A stretch of 35,351 nt of DNA from an uncultured Butyricimonas sp. Its GTDB lineage: Bacteria > Bacteroidota > Bacteroidia > Bacteroidales > Marinifilaceae. The notes under the pieces were generated by a model that did not search any database, was not told the origin of the DNA, and saw only the letters and a list, made by a program, of their open reading frames with translations. The position numbers were made by a program, and so were the translations under genes. Numbering within the stretch: the stretch's first letter is position 1; every line of letters begins with the position of its first letter. The stretch lies in NCBI GenBank assembly GCA_944320555.1, contig CALUHX010000034.1, positions 1 to 35,351 on the forward strand, read 5' to 3'. Positions 1 to 8,035 of this stretch are shown here, piece after piece.

Positions 1-627
1 GTTCAGGAACACGGGCAGCGTGGCCACCAACGTCTTACCCTCGCCGGTCGCCATCTCGGCAATCTTGCCCTGGTGCAACACCGTACCGCCAATCAACTGC
101 ACGTCGTAGTGCACCATGTCCCAGGTAATCTCGTTCCCGCCGGCCATCCACGAATTGAAATAGACCGCCTTGTCGCCGTCGATTTCCACGAAATCTTTCG
201 TGACGGCCAAATCCCGGTCGAAGTCGTTCGCCGTCACCTCGATTTCCTCATTTTCCTTGAACCGCCGCGCCGTGTCCTTCATCACGGCGAACGCCACCGG
301 CAGCAGCTCGTTCAATTTCTCCTCCAGTTTTTTGTCGATTTGCTCCTCCAGCTTGTCCACCCGGTCATAAATCCGATTGCGCTCCTCGATGGAAGGCTTC
401 TCGTTTTCCACCCTCGCCTTCAAGGAGGCAATCTCGTCCTCCTCCGCCTTCACGTGCTCACGCAACTGCTTCTTCAAACCGGCCGACACGGCCCGCAGCT
501 CGTCGTTCGACAAATTCCTCACTTTCTCCCACTCCGCGTTGATTTTCCCCACGATTGGCCGCAATTCTTTCATGTCCCGATCGGACTTGTTCCCGAACAG
601 CGACTTCAATATGTCATTAAATCCCAT
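1..627 (-). CDS. secA: SecA preprotein translocase ATPase, N-terminal part (cut by window edge)
   Basis: This is the 5' part of secA, whose product is the ATPase motor that drives unfolded preproteins through SecYEG. The ATG at 627 gives the N-terminus [20 protein letters not shown], followed by a charged helical region typical of SecA. At the left edge the frame reads [18 protein letters not shown], which contains the nucleotide-binding motif I (MATGEGKT). All 209 visible codons are open. The rest of the protein, about 900 more residues in Bacteroidota SecA, lies outside the window. No clear promoter element was seen between 628 and 673. The family assignment is secure from the motif and N-terminus. 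Confidence 0.97.
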   Translation of the reverse strand, partial: MGFNDILKSLFGNKSDRDMKELRPIVGKINAEWEKVRNLSNDELRAVSAGLKKQLREHVKAEEDEIASLKARVENEKPSIEERNRIYDRVDKLEEQIDKKLEEKLNELLPVAFAVMKDTARRFKENEEIEVTANDFDRDLAVTKDFVEIDGDKAVYFNSWMAGGNEITWDMVHYDVQLIGGTVLHQGKIAEMATGEGKTLVATLPVFLN

Positions 628-673
628 AAATTCTTGTTGTATAAAATAATGTGTTTGACTTTAAATATCGATT

Positions 674-1009
674 CTACATAAAAAAACGGAAAGCGTCTTC
701 CGCACCGGGAGCCCGGATAGGATTGGAGGTAATCTCCGGGACATTCCATCCCGGCACGGCAATCTCCATCGACTTGCCGACAAACGGCACCAAACAAGGA
801 CACGCCCGCAAGCCCTTCTCCCTTTGCCCGGGCACCCTCTCCTCCTCCAAACGCTGCTCGCAAGCGACCGTCACGACCTTCACGGCAGGAGGAAACAACA
901 GGCGACAACCGTCCGCCCCGGCGGGCATGGCACTCCCACGCCCCCCGGCCGGAAGCGCAGCCACGCATCCCGCCATGACATACAACGCCGCTATCAGATA
1001 CCTGTTCAT
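674..1009 (-). CDS. Small putative lipoprotein of unknown function
   Basis: I do not recognise this protein. From the ATG at 1009 it is 111 residues and begins MNRYLIAALYVMAGCVAALP. That is a short basic N-terminus, a hydrophobic stretch and a lipobox-like MAGC, so it may be exported and lipidated on the cysteine. The mature part has three further cysteines (DGCRLL, VACEQ, ACPCL gives four in all counting both in CPC) and is rich in G, P and R. An in-frame ATG at 1015 is equally possible. The open frame extends to 1042, but the TATCTTTG promoter-like element at 1021-1028 lies between 1042 and 1015, so the longer form is unlikely. It lies between upp and secA with no obvious terminator on either side. 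Confidence 0.5.
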   Translation of the reverse strand: MNRYLIAALYVMAGCVAALPAGGRGSAMPAGADGCRLLFPPAVKVVTVACEQRLEEERVPGQREKGLRACPCLVPFVGKSMEIAVPGWNVPEITSNPIRAPGAEDAFRFFM

Positions 1010-1020
1010 TTCCATGCGCC

Positions 1021-1028
1021 CAAAGATA
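1021..1028 (-). promoter_or_regulatory. Bacteroides-type -7 element (TATCTTTG)
   Basis: TATCTTTG on the minus strand matches the TAnnTTTG consensus. No TTG lies at the expected 18-21 bases upstream, so only half of the promoter is visible. If it is used, the transcript would start only a few bases before the lipoprotein start codon. Confidence 0.35.
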
Positions 1029-1060
1029 GTATTTTCAAACAAATATATTCAGCATAGGCG

Positions 1061-1753
1061 TCAAATTTTCTCCCCGAAAGCCAAATCCCCCGCGTCACCC
1101 ATCCCGGGAGCTATGTAGGCCGAAGGGGTAAGCCCCTTGTCCACGGCTCCCACCCACAACGTCACCGGCTCGTCCTCCAACTCCTTCGCCACATGCTCCA
1201 GGCCCCGCTCGCTGGCCAGAACGGCCGCGATGTGAGCGCGGCGCGGCCGCCCGCCCCGCCCCAGCAGTTCCCGGTAGGCCGTCACGACGGAAGCCCCCGT
1301 GGCCAGCATCGGGTCCACGAGCAGCAACAGTTTCCCCTTCAGGGAAGGCGTGTACACCGAATCATAGCGTATCTCGAAATCCCGGTGGTTCTCCATGTAA
1401 TGCCGGCGGGCCGCCACGAAGGCGCTTTCCGCTCCGTCAAAACAATTCAAGAACCCTTGATGGAAAGGCAACCCGGCACGCAGCACAGAAGCCACCACCA
1501 CCCTCTCATCCGGCACCATCGCCTCGGCCACCCCTATCGGCGTCACCACGTCCGCCGGCGCGTAGTCAAACGTCTTGCTGATTTCATAGGCGGTAATTTC
1601 CCCCGCCCGCTCCAGATTCCGGCGGAAACGCATGGAATCCCGTTGAATCTCCTTGTCACGCAACTCCGCCAAGAAACGATTATAAACAGAATTGTGCTCG
1701 TTTACAATAACATGAACCGTCATCATATTCCTACTTCTCCGCGCGTCGCTCAT
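1061..1753 (-). CDS. upp: Uracil phosphoribosyltransferase
   Basis: The product makes UMP from uracil and PRPP in pyrimidine salvage. The family signature is clear: the PRPP loop VDPMLATGAS in the middle and the uracil-binding C-terminus AYIAPGMGDAGDLAFG. The ATG at 1753 overlaps the stop of the upstream DUF308 gene as ATGA, which suggests translational coupling. The family usually starts with a sequence like the one beginning at the downstream ATG pair (1726 or 1723, MTVHVIVNEHNSVYNRFLAELRD), and an AGGA lies just before that pair. The real start may therefore be 1723-1726, giving about 220 residues. It probably shares the promoter at 2483-2514. Confidence 0.95.
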   Translation of the reverse strand: MSDARRSRNMMTVHVIVNEHNSVYNRFLAELRDKEIQRDSMRFRRNLERAGEITAYEISKTFDYAPADVVTPIGVAEAMVPDERVVVASVLRAGLPFHQGFLNCFDGAESAFVAARRHYMENHRDFEIRYDSVYTPSLKGKLLLLVDPMLATGASVVTAYRELLGRGGRPRRAHIAAVLASERGLEHVAKELEDEPVTLWVGAVDKGLTPSAYIAPGMGDAGDLAFGEKI

Positions 1754-2367
1754 TTCACTTCCTCGTAATCGGCGTCCTCCACCTCTTGCCCCTCCTCCAG
1801 ACGCCGCCGTTGCTCTTCCTCCTCCATCCTCTTGCGCAATTTGTTAATACTGTATTGGTTAATCAAATTAGTGACTCCTGCGAATATCACCACACATCCG
1901 AAAAACATAACCAGACTCTCTTTTGCCGAGAAGGGGTCAAGAAACGACACCAGTCCCGCTATCAGAATCAGTATCGGGAACACGTAAGCCACTCCCGGCA
2001 GACTTCCCATCCGCCGAGCCGTCAGCAGCGTCACCATCTGTCCGATTCCCGCTATCAGCAACAGCAACCCGAACAACCACATCAGCATGCTCGTGAAGAA
2101 GTCGGACATGGCCCACAACACGATACCCAAAATCACGCTCCCTATGCCGGAAAACGACGACAACCCCATGGCCGCCCTCTCCTCCCGGTTCTGATAGGAC
2201 ATCACCAATGAAATCACGCCTATCACGAAAAACACCGCCCCTATCAACTTCACCATGTAATTCAACACTTCCGTCGGCCACAACACCAACACCAGCCCCA
2301 AAGCTATCGTAATCACAGAGCTCACCACTCTTTTTTTGTACGACGCCGTTGTATAAACTATTCTCAT
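1750..2367 (-). CDS. DUF308 (HdeD-like) membrane protein
   Basis: This is an integral membrane protein of 205 residues with about six hydrophobic segments arranged in pairs, as in the DUF308/HdeD family. The first membrane segment is around VVSSVITIALGLVLVLWP. The C-terminus is a cytoplasmic charged tail (KLRKRMEEEEQRRRLEEGQE) likely to be helical. The start is the ATG at 2367 (MRIVYTTASYKKR); the open frame upstream to 2394 begins only with TTG. Its stop overlaps the upp start by four bases. In Enterobacteria HdeD is linked to acid resistance, but the role here cannot be inferred. A promoter with good spacing lies upstream. Confidence 0.85.
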   Translation of the reverse strand: MRIVYTTASYKKRVVSSVITIALGLVLVLWPTEVLNYMVKLIGAVFFVIGVISLVMSYQNREERAAMGLSSFSGIGSVILGIVLWAMSDFFTSMLMWLFGLLLLIAGIGQMVTLLTARRMGSLPGVAYVFPILILIAGLVSFLDPFSAKESLVMFFGCVVIFAGVTNLINQYSINKLRKRMEEEEQRRRLEEGQEVEDADYEEVK

Positions 2368-2482
2368 AACACTTTCATTTATAATAACAAACAATTTTCA
2401 TTCACTAACTCTCTCCCCCCTCTGTCAAAAACACAACCATTTCCCCCACCCTTCCCGCAAGACCATTTCGTCAGTCTTTTTG

Positions 2483-2514
2483 CAAAATTACAAATTATTT
2501 ACGTCTTCCGCAAA
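2483..2514 (-). promoter_or_regulatory. Promoter of the DUF308-upp operon
   Basis: The minus strand shows TTTG (2514-2511), a 20-base spacer and TAATTTTG (2490-2483). This is a full match to the Bacteroides -33/-7 pattern. It predicts a transcription start near 2476 and a leader of roughly 110 bases before the DUF308 ATG. Confidence 0.65.
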
Positions 2515-2650
2515 CTATTACTCCTCCATTAATCACACTTTCTTTCCCTTCCGCGCCTCCGGCCGGACATTATTGGAGAGTCTTCGCTCCAAACTGTAAT
2601 ATCGGTAATAAAAACCGTAATCCGGATAAACACGGCAAGCCGAAACGCGT

Positions 2651-2790
2651 TATCTTTGCATCAGTAATCGAAGGAACCATCCTCAAAACAACCATCATAG
2701 CGGCCATCCTCCCATACCAACCGACATTCCCGGATGGCCGCGCAATCGCTCCCCTCGACCCGTCAGGGCCTCGAGGGGAGTTCCTTTCTC
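2651..2790 (+). ncRNA. Candidate small structured RNA with its own -7 element
   Basis: This is an inference. A plus-strand TATCTTTG (2651-2658) has no protein gene downstream of it, since htpG runs the opposite way. About 40 bases later comes a perfect 10-bp stem (2700-2709 with 2732-2741, GCGGCCATCC/GGATGGCCGC). A second perfect 10-bp stem follows (2749-2758 with 2771-2780, CTCCCCTCGA/TCGAGGGGAG), then a pyrimidine-rich TTCCTTTCTC that could act as a weak terminator tail. No -33 TTG is present at the expected distance, which lowers confidence. The hairpins could also be part of a leftover repeat. Confidence 0.3.
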
Positions 2791-2815
2791 CCCCGAGCAT
2801 CACAGTCTCACGCAC

Positions 2816-2853
2816 AAAAAAAAGAGGGCGAGTCGGCCGACCCACCCTCTTTT
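2816..2853 (-). terminator. Rho-independent terminator of htpG
   Basis: On the minus strand, 18 bases after the htpG stop, AAAAGAGGG pairs with CCCTCTTTT around a loop that contains the palindrome GTCGGCCGAC. A run of eight T residues ends it. It could also stop plus-strand transcripts weakly. Confidence 0.9.
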
Positions 2854-2870
2854 CCATTTCCGTCCATATA

Positions 2871-4922
2871 TCATTTAATCAACTCGACACTGCGTTTCAC
2901 GAACTTGTCCAAAGCGGCACCTTTCAACAAACCGTTCGCCAACAGAGCCAGGTCGATCAACTGGCCCACAATCTTATTGCCCTTGCCGTACTCGTCAAGC
3001 AAAGACTCCTTCCGCTTCCGCAATTCGTCCAATTGCTTGTCGTAATCCGCCTTCCTGTCTTTGTCCACCTGCGGGATTTCATCGAATTTCTTGTCCTTGT
3101 TCAACTCGTCGATCTCGGCCTTTTTCTTCTCGACTTCCTTCACTTCCGCATTAATCGGCTCAATCTTGGCGTCCATCTCCCGCTTTTCGTCCTCCAGAAT
3201 GCCTTTCACCAGACGGTGCTCCGTGTTGACCACCAGCGTCACCTGGTCGCCCATGGAGCCATAGAAACTCATGCCGGGGCTCAAGGCCGCCATGTCCTTC
3301 ATCCGGCGCATGAACTCGGAACGCGTCACGACAACCGGCTCGGCGTTCTCGCCCAGCGCCTCAAAGCTGACCATGTACATGCCGCCCTCCTTCGGCAACT
3401 GGGAAGAGAACACAGCGCGCAGGTTTTCCTGCTCCTCGTGGCTCCACGCCACGTCTTTCGTTTCGGATTTCGGAATCAATTTGTCGATGACATCCGAATC
3501 CACCCGCACGAAACGATGGTCGGGAGTCTTTTGCTCGAGGTGGTTGATAAAGTGCGTGTCCAACTGTCCGTCCATCAACAAAACGTCATACCCCCGACTC
3601 TTGGCCGCCTCGATGTAAGTGTATTGCTCGTGGACATCCGTCGCGTACAGGAACACCAGTTTCTTGTCCTTGTCCGTTTGCTCCGCCTTAATCAGGTTTT
3701 GATACTCCTCGTAGGTGAAATACTTGCCTTCCGTGTTCTTCAGCAGGAAAATACTGTTGGCACGCTCGGCGAATTTCTCGTCGGTGAGCATTCCGTACTG
3801 GATGAAGATTTTCAAATCGTCCCATTTCTTTTCGTATTCCTCGCGTTGCGTCTTAAAGATGTCCGTGAGGCTGTCGGCCACCTTCTTCGTAATGTGGTTG
3901 GAAATTTTCTTCACGTTCCGGTCACTCTGCAAATAAGAACGGGAAACGTTCAACGGAATGTCCGGAGAATCAATCACGCCGTGCAACAAGGTCAAGTATT
4001 CCGGCACAATGCCCTCCACGGAATCCGTCACGAAGACTTGATTGCAGTAAAGCTGAATCTTGTTCTTCTGTATCTCAAACTTGTTTTCAATCTTCGGGAA
4101 ATACAAGATTCCCGTCAAAGTGAACGGATAATCCACATTCAAATGAATATGGAACAAGGGATCGGGAGCCATCGGATACAACTCGTGATAAAACTTCAAA
4201 TAATCCTCCTCCTTCAAATCCGACGGCTTGCGGGTCCACGCGGGGTCAAGGTCGTTAATCACGTTATCCTCGTCCGTCTCCTTGTACTCACCGTCTTTCC
4301 ACTCCTTCTTCTTTCCAAACACGACGGGCACGGGCAGGAACTTGCAATACTTGGACAGCAACTCGTTGATTTTCGTATCCTCCAAAAACTCCTTTTCCTC
4401 CTCGTTGAGATGCAGGATGATGTCCGTTCCGCGCTCGGCCTTCTCGGTCTCCTCCATCGTATACTCGGGATTGCCCTCGCACGTCCAACGGACCGCCTTC
4501 GCGCCCTCCTTGTAGGATTTGGTGAGAATCTCCACTTTGTCGCTCACCATGAAGGCGGAGTAAAATCCCAAACCGAAATGACCGATAATGGCAGCCCCGT
4601 TGTCTTTGTATTTGGCCAAGAACTCCTCGGCCCCGGAGAAGGCAATCTGATTGATGTATTTGTCCACCTCCTCGGCCGTCATGCCGATACCGTTATCCGA
4701 AATTGTCAACGTTCCTGCCGCTTTGTCAGCCTTCACGCGCACTTTCAATCCTCCCGCCTCGCCTTTAAAATCTCCGCTGGAGGCCAACACCTGCAGTTTC
4801 CGCGACGCGTCCACGGCATTAGACACCAACTCCCGTAAAAATATCTCGTGGTCCGAATACAAGAACTTCTTGATTATAGGGAACAAATTCCCCGTAGCCA
4901 CTCCAATCTTTCCTGTCGACAT
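2871..4922 (-). CDS. htpG: Molecular chaperone HtpG (Hsp90)
   Basis: This is the bacterial Hsp90, a cytoplasmic ATP-dependent homodimeric chaperone, at 683 residues the usual length for Bacteroidota. The N-terminal GHKL ATPase motifs are visible: the start MSTGKIGVATGNLFPIIKKF, the helix with ELVSNAVDA, DNGIGM for the ATP/Mg site, and the lid and G-box GHFGLGFYSAFMV. The middle domain carries LNVSRSYLQ with the catalytic-loop arginine. The C-terminal part has a charged region rich in K, E and D, then the dimerisation domain. The gene stands alone with its own terminator. No CIRCE element was seen in its leader. Confidence 0.98.
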   Translation of the reverse strand: MSTGKIGVATGNLFPIIKKFLYSDHEIFLRELVSNAVDASRKLQVLASSGDFKGEAGGLKVRVKADKAAGTLTISDNGIGMTAEEVDKYINQIAFSGAEEFLAKYKDNGAAIIGHFGLGFYSAFMVSDKVEILTKSYKEGAKAVRWTCEGNPEYTMEETEKAERGTDIILHLNEEEKEFLEDTKINELLSKYCKFLPVPVVFGKKKEWKDGEYKETDEDNVINDLDPAWTRKPSDLKEEDYLKFYHELYPMAPDPLFHIHLNVDYPFTLTGILYFPKIENKFEIQKNKIQLYCNQVFVTDSVEGIVPEYLTLLHGVIDSPDIPLNVSRSYLQSDRNVKKISNHITKKVADSLTDIFKTQREEYEKKWDDLKIFIQYGMLTDEKFAERANSIFLLKNTEGKYFTYEEYQNLIKAEQTDKDKKLVFLYATDVHEQYTYIEAAKSRGYDVLLMDGQLDTHFINHLEQKTPDHRFVRVDSDVIDKLIPKSETKDVAWSHEEQENLRAVFSSQLPKEGGMYMVSFEALGENAEPVVVTRSEFMRRMKDMAALSPGMSFYGSMGDQVTLVVNTEHRLVKGILEDEKREMDAKIEPINAEVKEVEKKKAEIDELNKDKKFDEIPQVDKDRKADYDKQLDELRKRKESLLDEYGKGNKIVGQLIDLALLANGLLKGAALDKFVKRSVELIK

Positions 4923-5065
4923 AATTATTATTTATTTAATTTGTTAATATTCAAAACTTATCGCTTAGGATGTGGTCAATTGTCATGCCAAAGCCGCAAG
5001 AACGACATATTGGCAGTCGTCCGGCTTTTCCAGGGCCGTGCCGAATCTCCGGCGGCACGCCCCGC

Positions 5066-5110
5066 AAAAAACGAAGCCCCAAAAGTCGTTCGTCCGACTC
5101 TTAGGGCTTC
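5066..5110 (-). terminator. Rho-independent terminator after the nfnA-nfnB pair
   Basis: On the minus strand a 16-bp stem (GAAGCCCTAAGAGTCG against CGACTTTTGGGGCTTC, with G-T pairs allowed) closes a short loop. It is followed by GTTTTTTG. It lies about 25 bases after the nfnB stop. Confidence 0.88.
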
Positions 5111-5133
5111 ATTCTGCTTCCTTTGTCCTATCC

Positions 5134-6603
5134 TCATGCTTGTCGCTGCCTCAGCATCTCGTCGATATGGGCGGCAGCCCTCCGTCCGTCGCCCATGGCC
5201 AGAATGACCGTGGCGCCTCCACGGACAATGTCGCCCCCGGCAAAGAATTCGGGCAGATTGGACTGCATCGTCTCGTCGTTCACGACAATCGTGCCTTTAT
5301 TGGACACTTCCAACCCCGCCACGGAACGGGGCACTATCGGATTGGGCGAAACGCCGACGGCCACGACGACCACCTCGGCGTCGATGAGATACTCGGACCC
5401 CTCCACCGGCACCGGACGGCGGCGTCCGCTGGCGTCCGGCTCGCCAAGCGTCATTTTCTGCACCCGCACCTGTTTCACCCTTCCGCGCTCGTCGGCGAGA
5501 TATTCCACGGGGTTCGTCAAAGTCAGGAACTCGCACCCCTCCTCTTTCGCGTGCCGCACCTCCTCCTGCCGGGCGGGCATTTCCTCCTCGCTGCGACGGT
5601 ACACGACAACAGCGCGTTCCGCCCCCAGCCGCTTGGCGGTCCGCACGGAATCCATGGCCGTGTTTCCTCCGCCCACGACCACCACGTGCTTGCCGTGATA
5701 GACAGGCGTGTCGGAATCCTCCTGGTCCGCCCCCATCAGATTCACGCGGGTCAAATACTCGTTGGAAGAAAGAATACCGTTATAATTTTCTCCCGGTATG
5801 TTCATGAACCGGGGAAGTCCGGCTCCCGAAGCGATATAGAAAGCCTTGAATCCCTCAGCCTCCAGGTCGGCGACGGAATCCGTCATTCCGACGACAAAAT
5901 CCGTGACGAACTTCACGCCCATTTTCTTGAGGTTGTCAATCTCCACGTCCACGATACGGTTAGGAAGCCGGAATTCAGGAATACCGTACTTCAACACGCC
6001 GCCAATTTCGTGCAACGCCTCGAAAACCGTCACGTCATATCCCAGCTTCGCCAAATCACCGGCGCAGGAAAGTCCCGACGGGCCGGAACCAATCACGCCC
6101 ACTTTGATTCCGTTGGCGGGAGCCAACTCGGGCATGGCGATGTGACCCGACTCCCGCTCGTAATCGGCGGCAAATCGCTCCAAATAACCGATGGCGACCG
6201 GTTTTTTCTTCAACTTTTGAATGTAAAAGCATTTCGACTCGCACTGCTTCTCCTGAGGACAAACACGTCCACACACGGAAGGCAACGCGCTCGTGCGCTT
6301 CAAGACGGCCGCGGCCCGCAGGAAATCTTCCCGCTCGATGTTCTTGATGAACCCCGGGATGTCGATGCCGACAGGACACCCCTCCATGCACGTGGGCGTC
6401 ACGCAATCCATACACCGCCTGGCTTCCGTCACGGCCATTTCCGCCGTCAACCCCTTGTTCACCTCGATGCGCTGGCTTTTGATCCGCTCGGCCGGGGGAG
6501 TCTCAGGCATGACCACCCGCTCAATGGCGACACGATCCTTCGCGGCCATACTCCGGCGCAGCTCGTCGCGCCACGCCTCGTTTCTGTCACTTACAGTATT
6601 CAT
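5134..6603 (-). CDS. nfnB: NfnB / GltD-like NADPH-binding flavoprotein with N-terminal Fe-S cysteines
   Basis: The 489-residue protein is of the GltD family, often named homotetrameric glutamate synthase (GltA) in databases. It has an N-terminal four-iron cluster domain (CMDCVTPTCMEGCPVG and CGRVCPQEKQCESKC). A FAD-binding motif follows (GVIGSGPSGLSCA), then an NADPH-binding Rossmann motif (VVVGGGNTAMDS) and the second FAD contact near the C-terminus (FAGGDIVRGGATVILAMGDGRRAA). Immediately upstream, 30 bases away, is an NfnA-like partner. That pairing points to the NADH-dependent ferredoxin:NADP+ oxidoreductase Nfn, which balances NADH, NADPH and ferredoxin by electron bifurcation, rather than to glutamate synthesis; no gltB-type large subunit is present here. 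The function is inferred from context. Confidence 0.9.
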   Translation of the reverse strand: MNTVSDRNEAWRDELRRSMAAKDRVAIERVVMPETPPAERIKSQRIEVNKGLTAEMAVTEARRCMDCVTPTCMEGCPVGIDIPGFIKNIEREDFLRAAAVLKRTSALPSVCGRVCPQEKQCESKCFYIQKLKKKPVAIGYLERFAADYERESGHIAMPELAPANGIKVGVIGSGPSGLSCAGDLAKLGYDVTVFEALHEIGGVLKYGIPEFRLPNRIVDVEIDNLKKMGVKFVTDFVVGMTDSVADLEAEGFKAFYIASGAGLPRFMNIPGENYNGILSSNEYLTRVNLMGADQEDSDTPVYHGKHVVVVGGGNTAMDSVRTAKRLGAERAVVVYRRSEEEMPARQEEVRHAKEEGCEFLTLTNPVEYLADERGRVKQVRVQKMTLGEPDASGRRRPVPVEGSEYLIDAEVVVVAVGVSPNPIVPRSVAGLEVSNKGTIVVNDETMQSNLPEFFAGGDIVRGGATVILAMGDGRRAAAHIDEMLRQRQA

Positions 6604-6633
6604 TGTGTCTTTTTTCTAATCTCAGTTCGTTAA

Positions 6634-7455
6634 TTATTCCATGCCTCTCTCGTGAAGTTTCTCGGACTCTTCCGCTTTCAAACCTCCCAGACGGGAAAGA
6701 ATCTCGTCAAAATTAATCTGGTGGGCGTCAAACTCCGGCCCGTCCACGCAGGTAAAGCGAGTCTTCCCTCCCACCGTCACGCGGCACGCGCCGCACATTC
6801 CCGTTCCGTCCACCATGATGGCGTTAAGGCTGGCCACCGTGGGGATGTCATACTGACGGGTCAATTTCTCACAAAACTTCATCATGACCGCCGGTCCTAT
6901 CGTCACGGCCAAATCGACCTTCTCCCGGCGAATCACCTCCTCCATCCCCGCCGTCACAAGACCTTTCTTGCCATAGCTCCCGTCGTCCGTCATGATAATC
7001 ACTTCATCGGAAGAGGCGCGTATCTCGTCTTCCAAAATAATCAACTCCTTCGAGCGTCCGGCCAACACGGAAACGACCCGGTTGCCCGCTTCCTTGAAGG
7101 CCTTCACGATAGGCAATAACGGAGCCACTCCTACTCCTCCGCCACAAGCCAAGACGGTTCCCACCTTCTCGATGTGGGTCGGTTTTCCCAAAGGCCCCAC
7201 CACGTCGGTAATGCAATCGCCGACCTCCAACGCGCACAATTTCCGGGAAGACACCCCGACAGCCTGGACCACCAGCGTGATGCTTCCCCGCTCCACGTCA
7301 GCGTCCGCGATTGTCAACGGCATGCGCTCGCCCTTCTCTCCCACACGTACAATAACGAAATTTCCCGGCTTGCGCGCCTTTGCGATAAGAGGAGCCTCGA
7401 CCTCCAGACGCACCACTTTTTCCGAGAAATAAGATTTGTCCAATATTTTATTCAT
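6634..7455 (-). CDS. nfnA: NfnA / sulfide dehydrogenase-like FAD/NAD-binding subunit with 2Fe-2S site
   Basis: This is a ferredoxin-NADP reductase-fold subunit of 273 residues from the ATG at 7455 (MNKILDKSYFSEKVVRLEVEAP). That N-terminus fits the dihydroorotate dehydrogenase PyrK / NfnA family. FAD contacts are RMPLTIAD and the NAD pocket has LACGGGVGVAPLLP. The C-terminus holds the 2Fe-2S cysteines (GTGMCGACRV and TCVDGPEFD). The open frame extends to 7506, but the promoter at 7511-7540 would start the transcript at about that point, so 7455 is preferred. The next gene, nfnB, follows after 30 bases, and together they form the likely Nfn transhydrogenase. Confidence 0.92.
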   Translation of the reverse strand: MNKILDKSYFSEKVVRLEVEAPLIAKARKPGNFVIVRVGEKGERMPLTIADADVERGSITLVVQAVGVSSRKLCALEVGDCITDVVGPLGKPTHIEKVGTVLACGGGVGVAPLLPIVKAFKEAGNRVVSVLAGRSKELIILEDEIRASSDEVIIMTDDGSYGKKGLVTAGMEEVIRREKVDLAVTIGPAVMMKFCEKLTRQYDIPTVASLNAIMVDGTGMCGACRVTVGGKTRFTCVDGPEFDAHQINFDEILSRLGGLKAEESEKLHERGME

Positions 7456-7510
7456 AGTCAACGTTTTATTCTTTTCAACCTTACCTCTGAATGTTGTTCT
7501 TTTCAAACGA

Positions 7511-7540
7511 CAAAGTTAAACAGCCCTGTTGAAAAAACAA
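7511..7540 (-). promoter_or_regulatory. Promoter of nfnA-nfnB
   Basis: The minus strand has GTTG with its TTG at 7540-7538, then a 19-base spacer, then TAACTTTG at 7518-7511. Both elements and the spacing fit the Bacteroides consensus. A start near 7505 gives a leader of about 50 bases. Confidence 0.7.
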
Positions 7541-7595
7541 CACTTTGCCCCCATAAAAGCCTTTCTTTTTTGAAATCAAGACTCATTCTTAACGC

Positions 7596-7622
7596 TTGAA
7601 TCACAATTTATCCCTATCTTTG
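7596..7622 (+). promoter_or_regulatory. Promoter of the SUI1-like gene
   Basis: TATCTTTG lies at 7615-7622 on the plus strand, 24 bases before the ATG at 7647. A TTG at 7596-7598 is only 16 bases upstream of it, shorter than the usual 18-21, so the -33 part is uncertain. Confidence 0.55.
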
Positions 7623-7646
7623 CCCCCGCAATTTAAACAAACCGCT

Positions 7647-7979
7647 ATGGCAAACAAAAAAGAGCGCGTCAACGTGGTCTATTCCACGAACCCAGACTAC
7701 CAATATGAATATGAGCGCGAAGAGGAAATCGCCACTCTTCCGCCCGAGCGACAAAACCTTCGGGTGATTGTCGACAAAAAGCAACGCAAAGGCAAGACCG
7801 TCACCCTCGTGCAAGGTTTTGTCGGCTCGGAAGAAGATTTAAAAGCCCTCGCCAGCCACTTGAAAAACAAATGCGGCGTGGGCGGTTCCGCCAAAGACGG
7901 GGAAATCGTCATTCAAGGCGAATTGCGGGAAAAAATCGCCAATCTGCTCAAAGAACAGGGCTACCGTGTAAAAAACTGA
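7647..7979 (+). CDS. SUI1/eIF1-like translation initiation factor (YciH family)
   Basis: This 110-residue protein has a basic N-terminal tail (MANKKERVNVVYSTNPDYQY) and a SUI1 domain from about residue 40. The domain is marked by LRVIVDKKQRKGKTVTLVQGF, the conserved GVGGSAKDGEIVIQG and the ending REKIANLLKEQGYRVKN. In eukaryotes eIF1 controls start-codon fidelity; the role of bacterial YciH-type proteins is less clear. The start at 7647 is preferred over the open frame from 7596 because the promoter element lies between them. It is the only confident plus-strand gene in the window and diverges from nfnA. Confidence 0.92.
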   Translation: MANKKERVNVVYSTNPDYQYEYEREEEIATLPPERQNLRVIVDKKQRKGKTVTLVQGFVGSEEDLKALASHLKNKCGVGGSAKDGEIVIQGELREKIANLLKEQGYRVKN

Positions 7980-8035
7980 TTCCGCGAAAGTCCCTGCGCT
8001 TGATTTGCAAGAAAGGAGCGTCAAGGAAACATCTA

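Larger units (their letters stand above)
2368..2870. other. 503-base gene-free interval between the DUF308 gene and htpG
   Basis: No convincing protein gene lies here. From left to right it holds the DUF308-upp promoter on the minus strand (2483-2514), a small TTGGAG/CTCCAA hairpin near 2574-2593, an orphan TATCTTTG on the plus strand (2651-2658), two perfect 10-bp stem hairpins (2700-2741 and 2749-2780), and the htpG terminator (2816-2853). Confidence 0.7.

Noticed and set aside
2570-2857. A 95-codon minus-strand open frame between htpG and the DUF308 gene
   Set aside because: It runs through the htpG terminator and both hairpins, has biased composition and no recognisable feature.
3033-4838. 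A 601-codon plus-strand open frame opposite htpG
   Set aside because: It is a shadow of htpG: the product is a low-complexity L/V/R/H-rich string without any recognisable domain, and htpG on the other strand is unmistakable.
4975-4990. A sigma-54-like sequence (TGGCATG-N4-TTGAC) upstream of htpG
   Set aside because: The conserved GC of the -12 element is replaced by GA, and such short matches are common by chance. No CIRCE-type heat-shock element was found either.
4972-6633. A 553-codon plus-strand open frame opposite nfnB
   Set aside because: Same reason: the translation is rich in H and R with no domain, while the opposite strand has all NfnB/GltD motifs.
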